From: Ga0077536 sp943370145
GTDB taxonomy: Bacteria; Pseudomonadota; Gammaproteobacteria; Ga0077536
Assembly: GCA_943370145.1 (NCBI GenBank)
Contig: CALRPY020000009.1
Coordinates: forward strand, 1-64,000
Length of the DNA stretch: 64,000 nucleotides
Reading direction: 5' to 3'
The number at the start of each line of letters is the position of its first letter. Position 1 is the stretch's first letter. Of the stretch, positions 24,068 through 32,531 are shown in pieces. A model generated the notes under the pieces. That model saw only the letters and a list, made by a program, of their open reading frames with translations, had not been told where the DNA came from and did not search any database. Made by a program: the position numbers and the translations under genes.

Positions 24068-25705
24068 TTACTGCATCACGAAGCCGGCGTAGCCACTGGC
24101 CGCGACGTCCTCGCACTTCTGGCGATACTGGCCGACACCGCCGATGTAGGACAGCAGGCGACGCGGCTTGCCTTCGACGTTCGAGCCCATGTACCAGGAG
24201 TCGGTCTTGGTGACGAGCGTCGCGTTCGCGATTTCATCGTGATGCGCGACCCACTGGTCCTGCATCTCCTGGCTCGCCTCAATCACCTTCTTGCCCTGCG
24301 CACGCATGCTGGCGATGCAGGCGCTGATCCACTCGGTCTGCTGCTGCAGGCAGGTGGTCATGTTGCAGAGGGCGGCGGAGGGCGCCAGCGGCGCACCCGT
24401 GGTGAACAGGTTCGGATAGCCGTGCACCTGCAGGCCCATCGCGGTGCGGATGTCACGGTGCCATTCGTCCTTCAGCGAGCGGCCGCCACGGCCGCGGATG
24501 TCGATGCGGGTCAGCGCACCGGAGCCCGCGTCGAAGCCCGTGGCCAGGATCAGGACGTCGAGTTCGTGGACCGTGCCGTCGGCGAGCTTGATGCCTTCGG
24601 GGGTCACCGCCGCGATCGGGTTCTTCTTGACGCTGATGGCCTCGACGTTCGGGCGGTGATAGACCTCGAGGTAGTTGCTCTCGAGCGGCACGCGATGCGT
24701 GCCGAAGCCGTAGTCGGTCGGGATCAGCATCTCGCAGAGCTTCGGATCCTTCAGGCGCTCGCGCATCTTCTCGCGCACGAACTCGGAAACCTCCTCGCTG
24801 ACCTTCTCTTCGAAGAAGAGCTCCGTGCAGGTCGCGAGCCACAGCTTCAGCGAACCGTACTTCCAGTTCTCCTCGAGGATCTCGCGCCGGCGCGCCGGCG
24901 ACAGCGTTGCCCAAGGCTCGTTCTCGAATTCGAACTCGAAGCCGGAGAACGTGCGCGGCAGCTTTTCCCGCAACTCCTCGAAGCGCGCCTTGTAGGCTTC
25001 GGCTTCCTTCGGCCCGTAGTGCGGGTTGTCCATCGGGTTCACGTACTGCGGCGTGCGGATGAAGACCTTCAGGTGACCGACCTTGTCCGCGATCGTCTGG
25101 ATGACCTGGATGCCGGTGGCGCCGATGCCGACGATGCCGACCCGCTTGCCGGTGAAATCGATCGGTTCCTTCGGCCAGCGCGCGGTGTGGAAGATGCGTC
25201 CCTTGAAGCTGTCCTGGCCCGGGAACACATTTTCGAGCGGCGCCGACAGCATCCCGCAGCAGCTGATGAAGTACTGGGCGTCGATGACCTGTCCGTCCGT
25301 GGTCGTCAGGGTCCAGCGGCCGGTGGACTCGTTGAAATGCGCCGACTTGATCGTCGTGTTGAACCGGATGTCCTTGCGCAGATCGAGCCGGTCCGCCACG
25401 TAGTGCATCCAGCGCTCGATCTCCGGCTGCTCGGGGAAGCGCGAGCTCCAGCTCCAGTCCTTGTACAGCGCTTCGTCGAACAGGTACTGGTAAATGTAGG
25501 ACTCGGAGTCGAACTTGGCGCCCGGGTAGCGGTTCCAGTACCAGGTGCCGCCGACGTCGGACGCGGTATCAAAAGCCTTGACCGAGAGTCCCTGCTTGCG
25601 CAGCTGGTAGAGCTGGTAGAGACCCGCAACGCCAGCGCCGACGACGGCGGCATCGAGTTTGATCACAGCTGCGGTGCCGGCGGCACCCATGTTCGCCTCA
25701 GTCAT
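24068..25705 (-). CDS. Baeyer-Villiger-type flavin monooxygenase
   Basis: A class B flavoprotein monooxygenase using FAD, NADPH and oxygen to insert oxygen next to a ketone. The 545-residue product has the FAD Rossmann motif VGAGVAGLYQLYQLRKQG near the N-terminus and the Baeyer-Villiger fingerprint FKGRIFHTARWP (about residue 170). A second Rossmann motif (VGIVGIGATGIQ) binds NADPH. Length matches the cyclohexanone- and steroid-monooxygenase group. Start ATG 25705 has AGGG nine bases upstream; an in-frame ATG at 25714 touches the AGGG and is less likely. The natural ketone substrate is unknown. Confidence 0.92.
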   Translation of the reverse strand: MTEANMGAAGTAAVIKLDAAVVGAGVAGLYQLYQLRKQGLSVKAFDTASDVGGTWYWNRYPGAKFDSESYIYQYLFDEALYKDWSWSSRFPEQPEIERWMHYVADRLDLRKDIRFNTTIKSAHFNESTGRWTLTTTDGQVIDAQYFISCCGMLSAPLENVFPGQDSFKGRIFHTARWPKEPIDFTGKRVGIVGIGATGIQVIQTIADKVGHLKVFIRTPQYVNPMDNPHYGPKEAEAYKARFEELREKLPRTFSGFEFEFENEPWATLSPARRREILEENWKYGSLKLWLATCTELFFEEKVSEEVSEFVREKMRERLKDPKLCEMLIPTDYGFGTHRVPLESNYLEVYHRPNVEAISVKKNPIAAVTPEGIKLADGTVHELDVLILATGFDAGSGALTRIDIRGRGGRSLKDEWHRDIRTAMGLQVHGYPNLFTTGAPLAPSAALCNMTTCLQQQTEWISACIASMRAQGKKVIEASQEMQDQWVAHHDEIANATLVTKTDSWYMGSNVEGKPRRLLSYIGGVGQYRQKCEDVAASGYAGFVMQ

Positions 25706-26207
25706 GTCGTTCATCCCTAGTTGTGTCGAAGGGCGTGCTGCCCGTTGGTGTTGTCCTGGCCTGGCGATGTCCAGGCTGCCGAAGTCAGTGCAAGGGGCAC
25801 CGGGTGCCGTCGCGCGCAGGTTGCGTTGCAGCAAAAAGTCACCGGAGAAAGCGGCAAAAACAGCCGGTTCGGGCCCCGTTCATCCAAATCGGGGCAATCC
25901 TGACACGGCATTCAAACGTCGGCAATAACGGGGGATTACGGGCGGGTCCGCGAGCGGATTGCCCGGTCATCCGCACCGTCATGAGGCACGGAAGACCGGG
26001 TCTCCGGGGGGCGGACGATGACCGCGCGAGCGGCGGTCGCACGGGGAGGGCGGGCGGCTGACGTTCCCGCGTGGCAGCCTCGTTGGACGCCAGGCCAGGC
26101 CGGCGATGAGGACGTCGAAGCACAGCAGGGTGTCCCGGGCAAGCGCGTGGAGGCGCCTGCACGGCGCTGCGACGGAACACCCTCGAAACCGGTCAGTGCG
26201 CCCGAGC
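25706..26207. other. Intergenic region without a recognised gene
   Basis: About 500 bases lie between two minus-strand genes, and they should hold the monooxygenase promoter. A moderately AT-richer patch at about 25820-25930 is the likeliest place. No confident -35/-10 pair, terminator or small gene was found. Confidence 0.4.
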
Positions 26208-26584
26208 TCAGGACGCCCACGGCAGGGGCAGCGCTTCGCCGTCGGGAAACACGACCTCGACCGGTGTCATGCCGAGCACCGCGATAATCCGCAGCGCTTC
26301 GCCGCCGGTGCTCAACAACTGGTGCGGCACGCCGGGTGGCACGATCAGCGTCACGTCCGGCCCGAAGCAGTGCTCCTCGCCGTCGAGCAGGAGTCGGCCC
26401 CGCCCCGCCTGCACCACGATCACTTCCTCGCAATCGTGTCGATGCGGGGGCTGGCCTCGCCTGGCGCGATGGTCTGGTGCCACACCGAGAAGCGCTGCAG
26501 GCCGTTCATGCTGCCGGCCAGCGTCACGTGGTCGATGCCCGGCAGGCTCGCGCGCGGCAATTCGGCGTTGTGGATGATGCTCAT
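26208..26584 (-). pseudogene. Cupin-domain protein gene interrupted by a frameshift
   Basis: Start ATG 26584 has a strong GGAGG. The first part encodes the cupin N-terminus (MSIIHNAELPRASLPG... to QTIAPGEASP). The frame then ends soon after a run of five G at 26446-26450 on the plus strand. The neighbouring frame continues at once with the metal-binding cupin motif PPHRHDCEEVIVV and the rest of the barrel (VTLIVPPGVPHQLLS). One extra base in the run would restore a 125-residue single-domain cupin. Either the gene is broken, the run is slippery, or the assembly dropped a base. It is divergent from a LysR regulator. Confidence 0.85.
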
Positions 26585-26697
26585 GTGTTCCTCCTCGAGT
26601 CGTCGATGCAATTCCGACGTTCCGGGGCTGGTCGCCCGGGCGTCGTCGGCCCGTGGCGGCAGTATCGGGCGCCCTCGATGCGGTTTGAATGGTCTTG

Positions 26698-26727
26698 ATT
26701 GTCGTATCATTCGGGAATAATTGTCGT
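26698..26727. promoter_or_regulatory. Candidate LysR-regulator operator between cupin and lysR genes
   Basis: ATTGTCGT occurs twice in direct orientation, at 26698-26705 and 26720-26727, a spacing of 22 bases or about two helical turns. The segment between is AT-rich (ATCATTCGGGAATA) for this genome. The location in a divergent intergenic region fits control of both genes by the LysR protein. Confidence 0.45.
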
Positions 26728-26744
26728 GAATGAGGACGACCACG

Positions 26745-27644
26745 ATGCCCGGCATCGACCTCATCGCCGCCTTCGTGTCGGCCGCCCGCCACGCGAGTTT
26801 CGCAGGTGCCGCGCGCGACATGGGGCTGTCGCCGTCCGCCGTTGCCAAGAACGTCACCCGACTCGAGCAGGCGCTCGGCGTGCGGCTGTTCCATCGCACG
26901 ACACGGCAGCTCAGCCTGTCGCCCGACGGCAGGGAAATGCTCGAATACTGCGCGCGAATCATGGAGGACATGGCGGCGCTCGAGGCGGCAGCGGCCGGTG
27001 CCCGCGCCGACGTGCGGGGAACGCTGCGCATCGACATGCCGGTGGTCTACGGACAGAGAATCGTGCTGCCGGTCCTCGCGCAACTCGCGCAGCGGCATCC
27101 GCAGCTGAAACTGGACGCGCGCTTTTCGGATCAGGTCGTGGACATCGTCAGGGAGGGGCTCGATGCGGCAATCCGCGTCGGCGCCCTGGGCGACTCGCGC
27201 CTCGTCGGGCGCCAGATCGACCGCCAGGTGATCTGGACCTGCGCGAGCCCCGATTACCTTGCACGGCGCGGCACGCCCGCCAAGCCTGAAGACCTCGCGC
27301 GCCACGGCTGCCTGCGTTTCCGCATGCCGTCCAGCGGACGCGATCGTCCGTGGCAGTTCAGGTCCGGTCGTCGCGACCTGACGCTGACGCCGGACAGCGG
27401 CCTGCAACTCGGTGATGGTGAAGCGCTGGTGCGCGCGGCGGCTGCCGGCCTCGGTATCGTCCAAGTGCCGGATTACATGGCGGCCACGCTCGTGGGCACG
27501 GGGGAACTGGTGGAAATCCTGCCGGCATTCCGCCCGCTGCCCGCGCCGATCTCGCTGGTCTATCCCAGCCACCGGCAGGTCCCGCTGCGGGTGCGCGTGC
27601 TGCTTGAGGCGCTGCTGAAGAAAACGGGCGGCAGGCAGGCCTGA
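26745..27644 (+). CDS. LysR family transcriptional regulator
   Basis: A DNA-binding regulator of 299 residues. The N-terminal winged helix-turn-helix (about 1-60) includes SFAGAARDMGLSPSAVAKNV and LEQALGVRLFHRTTRQLSL. The C-terminal periplasmic-binding-protein-like effector domain (about 88-290) resembles the CrgA/AaeR-type group. Start ATG 26745 has GAGGA nine bases upstream; an earlier ATG at 26730 lacks one. It is transcribed divergently from the cupin gene, so the cupin and perhaps the monooxygenase beyond it are likely targets. The inducer is unknown. Confidence 0.92.
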   Translation: MPGIDLIAAFVSAARHASFAGAARDMGLSPSAVAKNVTRLEQALGVRLFHRTTRQLSLSPDGREMLEYCARIMEDMAALEAAAAGARADVRGTLRIDMPVVYGQRIVLPVLAQLAQRHPQLKLDARFSDQVVDIVREGLDAAIRVGALGDSRLVGRQIDRQVIWTCASPDYLARRGTPAKPEDLARHGCLRFRMPSSGRDRPWQFRSGRRDLTLTPDSGLQLGDGEALVRAAAAGLGIVQVPDYMAATLVGTGELVEILPAFRPLPAPISLVYPSHRQVPLRVRVLLEALLKKTGGRQA

Positions 27645-28095
27645 GGGCCGCCCCGCGCCCGCATGGAAAGGCTCACGAACCAGGCGTCGCCGCGTGGGAG
27701 ACCGGGCTCAGCGCTGCTCGAACTCCATGCGTGCTGCCAACCCTGTCGCGCCGCCGCGCGCGAAGCGCCCGGTGAACGGGCCACACAGTAGTCCGCAAAG
27801 TCCGGTCTCGCCGGCTTGCGTGTATTCGCTCAGACCGGCTTCGAATGCGCGGTGGCGGCCCTGGGGCTCGGCGACCCGGGCGCCCAACCGGCGAACCCAG
27901 CACGGCAACAGGTCAGCGCCACCAGCGGATTTCGAAACTCCCGACCATGCCAGCCATGTGCGCTCACGTGGCCGGCGCATTGGGCTACCCCGCAGCCGGA
28001 TATGGCAACGGCCTGATCGGGCGCACGTCGGTGGCCCTGCCAGGCAGGTAAGCTGCCCCGCATTCAGCAATATTCCCCACTACCACCAGCACGCC
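27645..28095. other. Intergenic region without a recognised gene
   Basis: About 450 bases separate lysR from the membrane cytochrome-like gene. Several frames are open on both strands because of the high GC content, but none has a ribosome-binding site or family features. No terminator or repeat of the families found elsewhere was seen. Confidence 0.45.
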
Positions 28096-28842
28096 ATGAC
28101 ATCATTGCAGTTGGCCGCATCGATCAGCCTTGCCCTGATCGGACAACTCGCGCTGTCGATCTTCCTTGCCGTGCGCCGCTATCGCAGGACGCTCAGCGAA
28201 CGCGTCGAGCGCGCCGGGGAAGACCCTGGCGCGCCACAGCTCGCCGGGCAGGGCACGACGATGGCGGGCGCGGATCTGCTGCGCCACAACGTCCTGCCCT
28301 TCGGCTTGCTCTTTCTCGCGCTGGTCGTCGCGACGCTGGCCATCGACGCGGTGCTGCACTTGTATGACATCGTCTGGGTAGGACGCTACCTGGGCATTCC
28401 GGGCACGCTGCTGATCCTGTTTTCGCTGAGGTATTCGCTGCGCAAGCACAGGATCGTCTCGTCGGGTCATCCGATGACGCTGCTGCGTCAGCACGAATGG
28501 CTTGCCTGGCTGGGCTCGCTGCTGGTGCTCGTGCATGCCGGCGTCCACTTCAATGCGTTGCTGCCGTGGCTGGCTGTCGGCGCGATGTTGATCAACGTCG
28601 GCAGCGGGCTCACCGGCAAGTTCCTGCTCGCGCGCGCCAGGCGGCGGCTCGAGGGCATTCGGCAACAACTGAAGCGCGAGGGCCTTCCCGCCAGGGCAAT
28701 CGAAGAGCGGCTCTACGACGACAGCCTGACCTTCGAGTTCGTCAGGCAGTGGCGCAGCGTGCATGTGCCGATCACGCTGGCCTTCGCCGTGCTGGCGCTC
28801 ACGCACATCATCGGGATCTGCCTGTTCTGGGGCTGGCGATGA
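28096..28842 (+). CDS. Polytopic membrane protein, possible b-type cytochrome
   Basis: A 248-residue inner-membrane protein with about six hydrophobic helices and a basic cytoplasmic loop between helices 4 and 5 (RARRRLEGIRQQLKREG). His residues lie in or next to helices: HEWLAW, VLVHAGVHFNALL, VHVPITLAF and LTHIIGICLF. Their arrangement could hold haem b as in cytochrome-b561-like subunits. I do not recognise the exact family. Its stop overlaps the start of the octaheme cytochrome by four bases, so the two are made together and probably form a membrane-to-periplasm electron-transfer unit. Start ATG 28096. Confidence 0.75.
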   Translation: MTSLQLAASISLALIGQLALSIFLAVRRYRRTLSERVERAGEDPGAPQLAGQGTTMAGADLLRHNVLPFGLLFLALVVATLAIDAVLHLYDIVWVGRYLGIPGTLLILFSLRYSLRKHRIVSSGHPMTLLRQHEWLAWLGSLLVLVHAGVHFNALLPWLAVGAMLINVGSGLTGKFLLARARRRLEGIRQQLKREGLPARAIEERLYDDSLTFEFVRQWRSVHVPITLAFAVLALTHIIGICLFWGWR

Positions 28843-29591
28843 AGCGACGCGGCCTGTTCCTCATCATTGCCGTCAACCTGCTGGTGCTGATCGCGCTCGC
28901 GTTCGAATATCCGCACGAGATGATCGGGCCCGGGCCGCTGGACGCGGGGCACGCCAGCTTGGAGACCGATTGCTTCAAGTGCCATGCACCCTGGCGCGGC
29001 GCAGCCAACGAGCGCTGCGAGGATTGCCACAGCCTGCAGGATATCGGGTTGCGCACGACGCAAGGCCTGCCGATCGAACACGAGCGCCTGAAGACAAGCT
29101 TCCATCAGGAGCTGCTGGCGGACGACTGCACGCACTGCCATTTCCTCCATCGCCCCCCGGCGCTGGTGCGCCGGGGGAACCGCTCGTTCTCCCACGACGT
29201 GTTCAGCACGGCCGACCAGGCGCGCTGCGAAAGCTGCCACATCGCACCGCGCGACCGGATGCACGAGCACATCGACAAACAGTGCGGTGAATGCCACCAG
29301 CTCGAGCGCTGGTCGCCGGCCGCGTTCGAGCACGACGATTACTTCAAGCTCGACAAGCGCCACAACAAAAAGTGCACGACCTGCCACACGGGCAAGGACT
29401 ACAGCGACTACACCTGCTACGGCTGTCACGAACACAAGCCGAAGAAGATCCGCGCGGAGCACCTCGAGGAGGGTATCGAGGAGCTCGAGGATTGCGCGGC
29501 CTGCCATCCCGATTCGCGTGAATCGCACGCAAGCCGCAAGCCGCGCGCCAAGCCGAAGCGGAGCCGAATGGAACCCACGAAGCCCGGCTAG
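28839..29591 (+). CDS. Octaheme c-type cytochrome
   Basis: A 250-residue protein with one N-terminal hydrophobic segment (about 5-22, a signal anchor or signal peptide) and eight haem-binding CxxCH motifs. In order they are CFKCH, CEDCH, CTHCH, CESCH, CGECH, CTTCH, CYGCH and CAACH. Spacing and extra His residues resemble class III/c3-type multihaem cytochromes. The C-terminus is strongly basic (SRKPRAKPKRSR). It should sit in the periplasm and pass electrons to or from the coupled membrane protein. It needs the Ccm machinery encoded at 46-53 kb. The physiological donor or acceptor is not evident. Confidence 0.93.
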   Translation: MKRRGLFLIIAVNLLVLIALAFEYPHEMIGPGPLDAGHASLETDCFKCHAPWRGAANERCEDCHSLQDIGLRTTQGLPIEHERLKTSFHQELLADDCTHCHFLHRPPALVRRGNRSFSHDVFSTADQARCESCHIAPRDRMHEHIDKQCGECHQLERWSPAAFEHDDYFKLDKRHNKKCTTCHTGKDYSDYTCYGCHEHKPKKIRAEHLEEGIEELEDCAACHPDSRESHASRKPRAKPKRSRMEPTKPG

Positions 29592-29680
29592 CGACAGGGC
29601 TGCTGTGTGCGCTTCGAGGCTGTCCGTTGGAAATCCGGCGCGGCCGCGTAGGGCGCCGCACAGCGCCGCCGACCGGGAAG

Positions 29681-30652
29681 TCAGAAGTCAGGGAGCATGG
29701 GCGATGACACCGACGCGAGGATGTCGCGCGCAATCGCGTCGCCGCTGGTCCAGGCCGCCTCGACGCGCGCGTCGAGGCACCAGTCGCCGCCGGCATGGAG
29801 CGTGCGCGTGGCGTCGCGCAGGAACGGGCGGCCCAGCGGCGTGGCGACCCGCGCATGGCGCCAGCGATGCGCGGCCGCATGGGTGACCCGGGACTGGGGC
29901 GCGCCGAGGTGTGCGCACAGCATCGGCAGCATCAGTGCCGCGATCGCGTCCGGTGCGAGTTCCAGGTGCGTCGCACTCCACGCAGGGCTCGCCTGTGCGA
30001 CCCAGGTGGCCCCGGCCGGACGGCCGGGCTTGCTGGCGTCGAGCGCGATCCATGCAAGTGCATCTGCATCATCGGCGCGGCTGACGAACGGGCGGGGTGC
30101 GTCCGTCGTGAAGGCCGCCATCAGGGTCAGGCAGGGATCCATGCGCACGCCGGCGAGCTGGCTCAACAGCGGGTGGTCTGCGCCGATCAGGCCCGCAAGC
30201 TGCGGCGCGGGCACGGTGATGACGAGGCGATCGCAGCGCTGTGCGACGTCGTCGATCAGCACGACCCACTCATCGCCCTCGCGGTGGACGCCGCTCACCT
30301 GCGCGCCGCAGCGCACGTCGAGCCCGCGTGCCAGGTGTTTCGCAAGCGCGTTCATGCCGGGCGTGCCGACATGGCGCGGCTTGTCCGATTCCGCGCGCCA
30401 GCGGGCAAGCGCACCGGCGGCCTCCGCGCCGGCCAGCACCGCGGCGAAGCCGCCGCCCTTGGCGGTGACGTACTGCGCGCCGTGGTCGAACTGCAGGCCG
30501 TCCGGTGCACGCCGTGTCGCGAGGCGGCCGCCGGGGCTGCGTCCCTTGTCGAACAGCACGGGCTTCAGCCCGGCGTCGGTGAGGCGGCGCGCGCAGGCAA
30601 GGCCCGCGATGCCGGCGCCGATGATCGCGATGCGCGGCGTGTCTGTCTTCAT
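29681..30652 (-). CDS. FAD-dependent amine-oxidase-like protein (renalase-type)
   Basis: A 323-residue soluble flavoprotein with a dinucleotide-binding N-terminus (IAIIGAGIAGLACARRL) and the second FAD motif FDKGRSPGGRLATRR. The QFDHGAQYVTA segment is typical of bacterial renalase-like oxidoreductases. The C-terminal FAD motif is LHAGGDWCLDARVEAAWTSG. These enzymes oxidise dihydropyridine isomers or unknown amines. The ATG at 30652 overlaps the stop of the photolyase-like gene by four bases, so the two are translated together. That suggests two flavoproteins working in one process, possibly light-related (inference). Confidence 0.88.
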   Translation of the reverse strand: MKTDTPRIAIIGAGIAGLACARRLTDAGLKPVLFDKGRSPGGRLATRRAPDGLQFDHGAQYVTAKGGGFAAVLAGAEAAGALARWRAESDKPRHVGTPGMNALAKHLARGLDVRCGAQVSGVHREGDEWVVLIDDVAQRCDRLVITVPAPQLAGLIGADHPLLSQLAGVRMDPCLTLMAAFTTDAPRPFVSRADDADALAWIALDASKPGRPAGATWVAQASPAWSATHLELAPDAIAALMLPMLCAHLGAPQSRVTHAAAHRWRHARVATPLGRPFLRDATRTLHAGGDWCLDARVEAAWTSGDAIARDILASVSSPMLPDF

Positions 30653-31869
30653 GTGAGTCCCATCCGTTCGAGGATTGCCGGAATGCGCGCTTTCACCTTG
30701 AAGAACCCGGCTGTCGCGTGGGGCCAGAAGGCATCGTCCCACGCGCGCCGCCATTCGCGCAGCGTGATCCCCGCTGACTGCAGGGCGGGGGTCGCCGCCC
30801 GCAACCAGTCGTGCAGCGGTCCCACGGGCACGCAAGGCGTCGCGATTTGCGTGGCGCCGGCGCGTGTCGCCCAGGCCGCCAGGCTCGCGGGATCGTCGGC
30901 GTTCAGCCGCGTCGCCGCGACCCCCAGCCGGCGCGCCGCATCGGCGAGCGCCTGCTGCTCGAAGCCCGCCACACGCGCGTCGACCGCGCGCGGGGAGCGC
31001 AGATGGCTGCCCTGCAGCGTCGCCACTGCGCAGGGCTGCAACGCGTCGAGGTCGAAATCCTCGGGCAGGCAATCCTCCTCGGTCAGCAGCAGCGCGGTGG
31101 GCAGGCCCGGTGTCGGTGTCCGTGCGGCGCGCAGCGGGATGCAGGCGGGCAGGCCCGCCGGTTCCTCGCGCGCGGCGAGACCGACGGGTTCCGCGGCGAA
31201 GGCCGTGGCCTGCGGCAGGTGGCGGCCACCGGTGAATTTCGCGATGTTCCAGGCCTGCGCGGCATACGGTTTGCCGCGCGTGTGCAGGCCCGCGACCCAG
31301 CGCCAGCCGAGCGTGTTCGACGCCGGGTCGCCATCGAGCAGGTGACGGAAGAAGAAATCGGCGCCGATGCGCCACGGCAGTCGCAGGGTGAAGATCCAGA
31401 TCGACGCGAACCACATGCGGGCGTGGTTGTGGAGATAACCCGTGTCGCGCAGTTCGGCGGTCCAGGCGTCGAAGCAGTCGATGCCGGTCGCGCCACGCTC
31501 GGCCGCATCCACCGCTTGCCGCAGGCGGCTGTCCCCGTTGAGCGAGGCGAGGTCCGCGCGCAGACCGTCGGTGTAGGACGTCCACACCGTTGGCCGGTGT
31601 TCGAGCCAGCCCTTGAAGTAACTTCGCCAGCAGACTTCCTGCACGAATTTTTCGGACGCCGCGAGCCCGTGCGTCGCCACCGCCGCCGCCACCAGCTCCG
31701 CCTCCGTGACGAGGCGCCGCCGCACGAAGGGTGACAGGCCGGACACGGCCGTGTGCCGGCCCGGGCCGCGATCGTGATTGCGCTCATTCGCGTACCGCCG
31801 CCCCATGCCCGGGCGAAAGCGCTCCAGCACATCAAGTGCGTGCTCACGGGTGGCCGGGCTGTGTCGCAT
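30649..31869 (-). CDS. Photolyase/cryptochrome-like FAD-binding protein with rearranged domains
   Basis: A 406-residue protein that begins directly with the helical FAD-binding part of the photolyase family. WRSYFKGWLE, ELRDTGYLHNHARMWFASIW and DPASNTLGWRWVAGL carry the FAD and DNA-contact residues. The usual N-terminal alpha/beta antenna domain is missing there. Instead, an alpha/beta domain follows at the C-terminus (PTALLLTEEDCLPEDFDL to HDWLRAATPAL), then AFWPHATAGFFKVK. This looks like a permuted order. Start ATG 31869 has GAGG upstream; a GTG at 31920 is an alternative. DNA repair or light sensing is possible. Confidence 0.85.
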   Translation of the reverse strand: MRHSPATREHALDVLERFRPGMGRRYANERNHDRGPGRHTAVSGLSPFVRRRLVTEAELVAAAVATHGLAASEKFVQEVCWRSYFKGWLEHRPTVWTSYTDGLRADLASLNGDSRLRQAVDAAERGATGIDCFDAWTAELRDTGYLHNHARMWFASIWIFTLRLPWRIGADFFFRHLLDGDPASNTLGWRWVAGLHTRGKPYAAQAWNIAKFTGGRHLPQATAFAAEPVGLAAREEPAGLPACIPLRAARTPTPGLPTALLLTEEDCLPEDFDLDALQPCAVATLQGSHLRSPRAVDARVAGFEQQALADAARRLGVAATRLNADDPASLAAWATRAGATQIATPCVPVGPLHDWLRAATPALQSAGITLREWRRAWDDAFWPHATAGFFKVKARIPAILERMGLT

Positions 31870-31903
31870 CGCTGCCTCGAAGTCCGTTGGGATGGGCGCC
31901 CGC

Positions 31904-31953
31904 GGTACGCTGCGGGACACCCTTCATAGGTACGCTGCGGGACACCCTTCATA
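31904..31953. repeat. Perfect 25-bp tandem repeat at the photolyase-like 5' end
   Basis: Two adjoining identical 25-base units (31904-31928 and 31929-31953) begin GGTACGCTGCGGGACACCC. They lie at the upstream end of the photolyase-like gene and overlap its alternative GTG start. Because 25 is not a multiple of three, unit number would change the upstream reading frame. Confidence 0.9.
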
Positions 31954-32087
31954 CGCTCGCGGCCAGGCGGCAGATGACCACGTCGCGTGCGGCCGGCGCA
32001 GCGCACCGCGGGACTTGATCCAACGCATGGGCACGCGCGCGCACGGCCGCGTATCCTCTGGACATCAACCGCAGCAGCGAGGCCCAC

Positions 32088-32498
32088 ATGGTCAAGAAAC
32101 CCACCCTGGCGGCCCTGACGACGCCCTTTCCCTACGCCATCGCGCTGGAGGCGCCGATCGCCGAGGCCTCGGTCCTGATGACGGATCACGGCATCCACCA
32201 CCTGCCCGTCGTCGACGGCCAGACCCTCACGGGCATCATCAGCGCGCGCGACATCGCCGATCGCGATACGCGGCCCTGGCTCGTGCGCGACGTGCACACC
32301 CCCGATCCCTACGTCGTCGATCTCGGCACGGCGCTCGACGAAGTCCTGTTCAGCATGGCGGACCGGCACATCGGCTGCGCCATCGTCACGCGCCACGGCA
32401 AGCTCGCCGGCATCTTCACCCATGTCGATGCCTGCCGGGGCTTCGCGGTATTCCTGCGCGAACTCTATCCCTTGCCACCGGACGACCTGGTGGCGTGA
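32088..32498 (+). CDS. CBS domain pair protein
   Basis: A 136-residue cytoplasmic protein made of two CBS motifs, a Bateman module that binds adenine nucleotides or similar ligands. The first contains MTDHGIHHLPVVDGQTLTGIIS and the second MADRHIGCAIVTRHGKLAGIFT. Nothing else is attached, so it probably regulates a partner protein by ligand sensing. It is followed 33 bases later by an acyl-CoA dehydrogenase gene on the same strand and may be co-transcribed with it. Start ATG 32088. Confidence 0.88.
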   Translation: MVKKPTLAALTTPFPYAIALEAPIAEASVLMTDHGIHHLPVVDGQTLTGIISARDIADRDTRPWLVRDVHTPDPYVVDLGTALDEVLFSMADRHIGCAIVTRHGKLAGIFTHVDACRGFAVFLRELYPLPPDDLVA

Positions 32499-32531
32499 CG
32501 CCACCATCATGAAGCTGCGAGGGCCAGTGCG

